From Akkermansiaceae bacterium (GTDB lineage Bacteria > Verrucomicrobiota > Verrucomicrobiia > Verrucomicrobiales > Akkermansiaceae), in the NCBI GenBank assembly GCA_023300065.1, contig JALZWJ010000297.1:1-9537 (forward strand): a stretch of 9,537 nucleotides of DNA, given 5' to 3'. The notes under the pieces are model-generated. The model made no database searches. It was given only the letters and a program-made list of their open reading frames with translations, and was not told the DNA's origin. Positions 6,895-9,537 of this stretch are shown here, in pieces; the stretch's first letter is position 1; every line of letters starts with the position of its first letter. The translations under genes and the position numbers were made by a program.

Positions 6895-7644
6895 ATGAAA
6901 ATAATTTTTATGCTCGCTGCCTGCTTCCTAGCTTGGCCCATGCTCTCTTCCTGTTCCGATTCTAATAGCTATGGTAATTCCCAAGGTTACCACAGCTCCA
7001 GCTTAGCCTATTCACGAGGTTTTAATAACTCCGGCTATGGTCGCTCAGGGAGTTACTCAGCTTTGCAGGTGGGCTTTATCGGCACGAACTTTGACCGATG
7101 GAGCTACGATCCGTATCGTCGCTCATATTACGACCGTTCACTGAATCGCTACTATAACCATACTTCACGGAGCTACTATACTTCTACTCCTCGGCGCTAT
7201 TCATCCCCACTTTACCCGAGTGGCTACCGCAAAGGGGGAAGGATTTCCCTCCCGAGTCATTTGGCGAGTCGTTCGAGTTCTGGATTCAACAATAATCGTA
7301 ATACACGAGTGACCCATGGAACCAGTTCTGGTTCTAGGAGGCTTTCGACTTCTTCTCAGAATAGAAGCCGCGCGACCTCTCAGTATTCTGCGAGCCAACG
7401 GAAATATATTTCTCAGTCCTCGCGCCGGACTCCGATTTCATCTCAAACGAGTCGGAGTTTCTCAAATCGGAGTTCAACCTTCCGCGGGGGATCATCTCAA
7501 TCAGAAAGGCAGACAGGAACTAGCCAGAGTAGACCATCGACCCGTTCCACTCAGTCATTCCGTCAACCAAGCTCCTCTAGAACGGGCACGCGGTCGTCTG
7601 GCGGAACGCGTTCATCCAGCCAGAACCGAACGCGAGGCAGATAA
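6895..7644 (+). CDS. Putative Ser/Arg/Tyr-rich lipoprotein
   Basis: This is a 249-residue protein with a lipoprotein-type signal, MKIIFMLAACFLAWPMLSSC; L17-S-S-C20 is a lipobox, so C20 would be lipidated. After a Ser/Gly/Tyr-rich stretch comes the only region that looks ordered: ALQVGFIGTNFDRW (56-69) followed by SYDPYRRSYYDRSLNRYYN (70-88). The remaining 150 residues are low complexity, dominated by Ser, Arg, Thr and Gln (SQNRSRATSQYSASQRK style), strongly basic and probably disordered. Serine is encoded by many different codons, so the bias is in the protein and not a DNA repeat expansion. I do not recognise a family. The basic tail could bind anionic cell-wall polymers, polysaccharide or nucleic acid. 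The gene stands alone between a weak terminator and a strong one. The ATG choice is supported by the signal peptide and the -10 box directly upstream. Confidence 0.72.
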   Translation: MKIIFMLAACFLAWPMLSSCSDSNSYGNSQGYHSSSLAYSRGFNNSGYGRSGSYSALQVGFIGTNFDRWSYDPYRRSYYDRSLNRYYNHTSRSYYTSTPRRYSSPLYPSGYRKGGRISLPSHLASRSSSGFNNNRNTRVTHGTSSGSRRLSTSSQNRSRATSQYSASQRKYISQSSRRTPISSQTSRSFSNRSSTFRGGSSQSERQTGTSQSRPSTRSTQSFRQPSSSRTGTRSSGGTRSSSQNRTRGR

Positions 7645-7669
7645 AATTTCTTTGCAAGAATGTGTGATC

Positions 7670-7707
7670 AAAGGTCCCGTGGAGAAATCCGCGGGGCCTT
7701 TATTTTT
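7670..7707 (+). terminator. Strong intrinsic terminator after the lipoprotein gene
   Basis: AAAGGTCCCGTGGA (7670-7683) pairs along its full 14 bases with TCCGCGGGGCCTTT (7688-7701), with two G-U pairs, around a GAAA tetraloop (7684-7687). ATTTTTC follows at once. It lies 26 bases after the lipoprotein stop and insulates leuS, which must therefore have its own promoter between 7708 and 7809. Confidence 0.88.
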
Positions 7708-7809
7708 CTCTGCGAGGTGTGCCAAGAAGAGGACAGGAAGATCGTCACCTGTGCGTTGGCATTTTGTGCGTGTTTTTCCCGCCTTTAAACGTTTTCCTCC
7801 CCCAACATC

Positions 7810-9537
7810 ATGTCTGAGAAACGCAAGCCCTACCCCTTCGACCTCTTCGAGTCCAAATGGCAATCCCACTGGGCCGAGAATAAGACTTTCCGCACCCCCG
7901 GTCCCGGTGAAGAAGGCTTCGATGCGTCCAAGCCGAAATACTTCATTCTCGATATGTTCCCTTACCCTTCCGGCGAGGGCCTCCACGTCGGCCACCCTGA
8001 GGGTTACACCGCGACCGATATCATCGGCCGCTACAAGCGCATGAATGGTTTCAACGTCCTCCACCCGATGGGGTGGGACGCCTTCGGCCTCCCCGCCGAG
8101 CAATACGCCATCAAAACCAACCAACACCCCCGCGTCACCACCGAGGCCAATACGAATAACTTCCGCCGTCAGCTCCAGGAACTCGGCTTCGGCTACGATT
8201 GGGATCGCGAGATCAACACCACCGATCCCAAGTATGTCCGCTGGACCCAGTGGATTTTCCTCCAGCTCTATAACTCCTACTTCTGCGACGAAGACCAAAA
8301 GGCCAAGCCCGTCTCCGAGCTCGAAGAAAAGGGCTGGACCCAAGCCCAGATTGATGACGTCCGCCTCGCCTTCATCCACGAAGCCCCCGTCAACTGGTCC
8401 CCCTCCATGGGCACCGTCCTCGCCAACGAGGAAGTGGAAGAGTGGAAGAAAAAAGGCGAGACCGTAGAGCGCCGCCCGCTCCGTCAGTGGATGCTCCGCA
8501 TCACAAAATACGCGCAACGCCTCATCGATGAACTCGAGCCCCTCGACTGGCCAGAGTCCATCAAAGCCCTCCAGCGCAACTGGATCGGCCGCAGCGAAGG
8601 AGCCGAAGTGACCTTCGATGTTGAAGGCAATGACGTCACCGTTTTCACAACGCGCCCTGATACTCTTTTCGGCGCCACCTACATGGTCCTCGCCCCAGAG
8701 CACGCGCTCGTCTCCGAGATCACCACTGCGGAAAACAAAGAAGCGATCGAAGCCTACATTAAGGCCTGCGCCAGCAAGTCCGACATGGAGCGCGGCCTCG
8801 ACAAAGATAAAACCGGCGTCGCCACCGGAGCCTTCGCAACCAACCCCGTGAACGGCGAAAAGATCCCCGTCTGGATTGCCGACTACGTCATGATGGGCTA
8901 CGGCAGCGGAGCCATCATGGCCGTGCCGGCGCACGACTCCCGCGACTTTGAATTCGCCGAAAAATTCTCCCTCCCGATCCTCCAAGTCGTCCAACCAAAT
9001 GGCGACCAAGAGTGGCAAGGCTACACCGATTCCGGAACCGCCATCAACTCCGGCTTCCTCGATGGTCTCAAAACCAAGGACGCCAAAAAGAAGATCATCC
9101 ATTGGCTCGTCGAAAACAAAAAAGGCGAAAAGAAGATCCAATTCAAACTCCGCGACTGGCTCTTCTCCCGCCAGCGTTACTGGGGCGAGCCCTTCCCGCT
9201 TCTTTGGGATAAGGAGACCGGCCAACACTCCGGTGTTCCCGAGTCCGAGCTCCCACTTCTCCAGCCTCAGATGGAGGATTTCAAGCCCACCGGCGACCCC
9301 CGTGGTCCGCTCATTAACTGCACCGACTGGATCAACTACAGCGAAAAACTCCAGCGCGAAACCAACACCATGCCCCAATGGGCTGGCTCGTGCTGGTATT
9401 ACCTTCGCTACTGCGACCCGAACAATACCGACCACTTCATCTCTCCTGAGAACGAAGACTACTGGGGCAATGAAGACGGCTTCGTGGACTTCTACGTCGG
9501 TGGTAAGGAGCACGCCGTCCTTCACCTCCTCTACTCG
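7810..9537 (+). CDS. leuS: Leucyl-tRNA synthetase, N-terminal 576 codons (runs off right edge)
   Basis: This class I aminoacyl-tRNA synthetase charges tRNA-Leu in the cytoplasm. ATG 7810 gives [20 protein letters not shown]. The ATP-binding HIGH signature is HVGH (59-62) in [16 protein letters not shown]. The CP1 editing domain is present, with TTRPDTLFG (280-288) and [10 protein letters not shown], where D376 corresponds to the conserved editing aspartate. [11 protein letters not shown] (524-534) and [13 protein letters not shown] (564-576) follow. The KMSKS loop and anticodon-binding domain lie beyond the window; bacterial LeuRS is usually 800-880 residues or more. Compared with the E. coli type, residues about 163-192 ([17 protein letters not shown] and onward) are an extra segment before [16 protein letters not shown]. 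The 102-base leader after the preceding terminator has no T-box-like element I can see; TTTAAA at 7784-7789 may be a -10 box, but no matching -35 is convincing. Codons are very C-rich, which creates a long spurious antisense frame. Confidence 0.97.
   Translation, partial: MSEKRKPYPFDLFESKWQSHWAENKTFRTPGPGEEGFDASKPKYFILDMFPYPSGEGLHVGHPEGYTATDIIGRYKRMNGFNVLHPMGWDAFGLPAEQYAIKTNQHPRVTTEANTNNFRRQLQELGFGYDWDREINTTDPKYVRWTQWIFLQLYNSYFCDEDQKAKPVSELEEKGWTQAQIDDVRLAFIHEAPVNWSPSMGTVLANEEVEEWKKKGETVERRPLRQWMLRITKYAQRLIDELEPLDWPESIKALQRNWIGRSEGAEVTFDVEGNDVTVFTTRPDTLFGATYMVLAPEHALVSEITTAENKEAIEAYIKACASKSDMERGLDKDKTGVATGAFATNPVNGEKIPVWIADYVMMGYGSGAIMAVPAHDSRDFEFAEKFSLPILQVVQPNGDQEWQGYTDSGTAINSGFLDGLKTKDAKKKIIHWLVENKKGEKKIQFKLRDWLFSRQRYWGEPFPLLWDKETGQHSGVPESELPLLQPQMEDFKPTGDPRGPLINCTDWINYSEKLQRETNTMPQWAGSCWYYLRYCDPNNTDHFISPENEDYWGNEDGFVDFYVGGKEHAVLHLLYS

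Noticed and set aside
7660..7788. A 42-codon rightward frame with several cysteines upstream of leuS
   Set aside because: Its first third lies within the strong terminator hairpin, it has no ribosome binding site, and its end overlaps the probable leuS promoter region.
7612..9525. A 637-codon leftward open frame opposite leuS
   Set aside because: It is codon-aligned antisense to leuS, which has unmistakable synthetase motifs. The C-rich codon usage of leuS avoids reverse-strand stops, and the antisense product has a Gly/Val/Glu/Asp-heavy composition with no recognisable domain.

Overview
This 9.5-kb window looks like ordinary chromosomal DNA from a Verrucomicrobiota bacterium. That placement is an inference. 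It rests on a PEP-CTERM sorting signal, a secreted protease ending in a calcium-loop plus beta-type C-terminal module, few clear Shine-Dalgarno sites, a LeuRS with an extra segment before its VNW strand, and strongly gene-specific codon and strand composition. No rRNA, tRNA, CRISPR array, insertion sequence or phage gene was found.

Left part (1-3231): a leftward gene for an unrecognised secreted protein runs off the left edge. About 70 bp away, a rightward pair starts: a two-helix membrane protein of YcxB type, overlapping by one base with ribonuclease HI (rnhA). A secreted trypsin-like serine protease with a complete His-Asp-Ser triad and a canonical EF-hand-like loop follows.

Middle part (3232-5627): the most interesting item is a 56-codon gene at 3342-3512. 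It encodes almost nothing but a signal peptide joined to a PEP-CTERM exosortase sorting signal, with only about a dozen residues between them. It has a plausible promoter and sits just upstream of a DEAD-box RNA helicase with a DbpA-type RNA-binding C-terminus. A 223-bp gap after the helicase holds a hairpin and unusually long open frames on both strands; its role is unresolved.

Right part (5628-9537): a secreted or periplasmic beta-lactamase-fold serine hydrolase; a Ser/Arg/Tyr-rich putative lipoprotein, probably made from a leaderless transcript; a strong intrinsic terminator; and the first 576 codons of leuS, which runs off the right edge.

The genes do not form one pathway. The helicase, RNase HI and LeuRS are housekeeping RNA and translation functions. 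The others are mostly envelope or exported proteins. On the same strand, the helicase and leuS use C/T-ending codons while rnhA, the protease and the hydrolase use G-ending codons, so base composition flips at gene borders.
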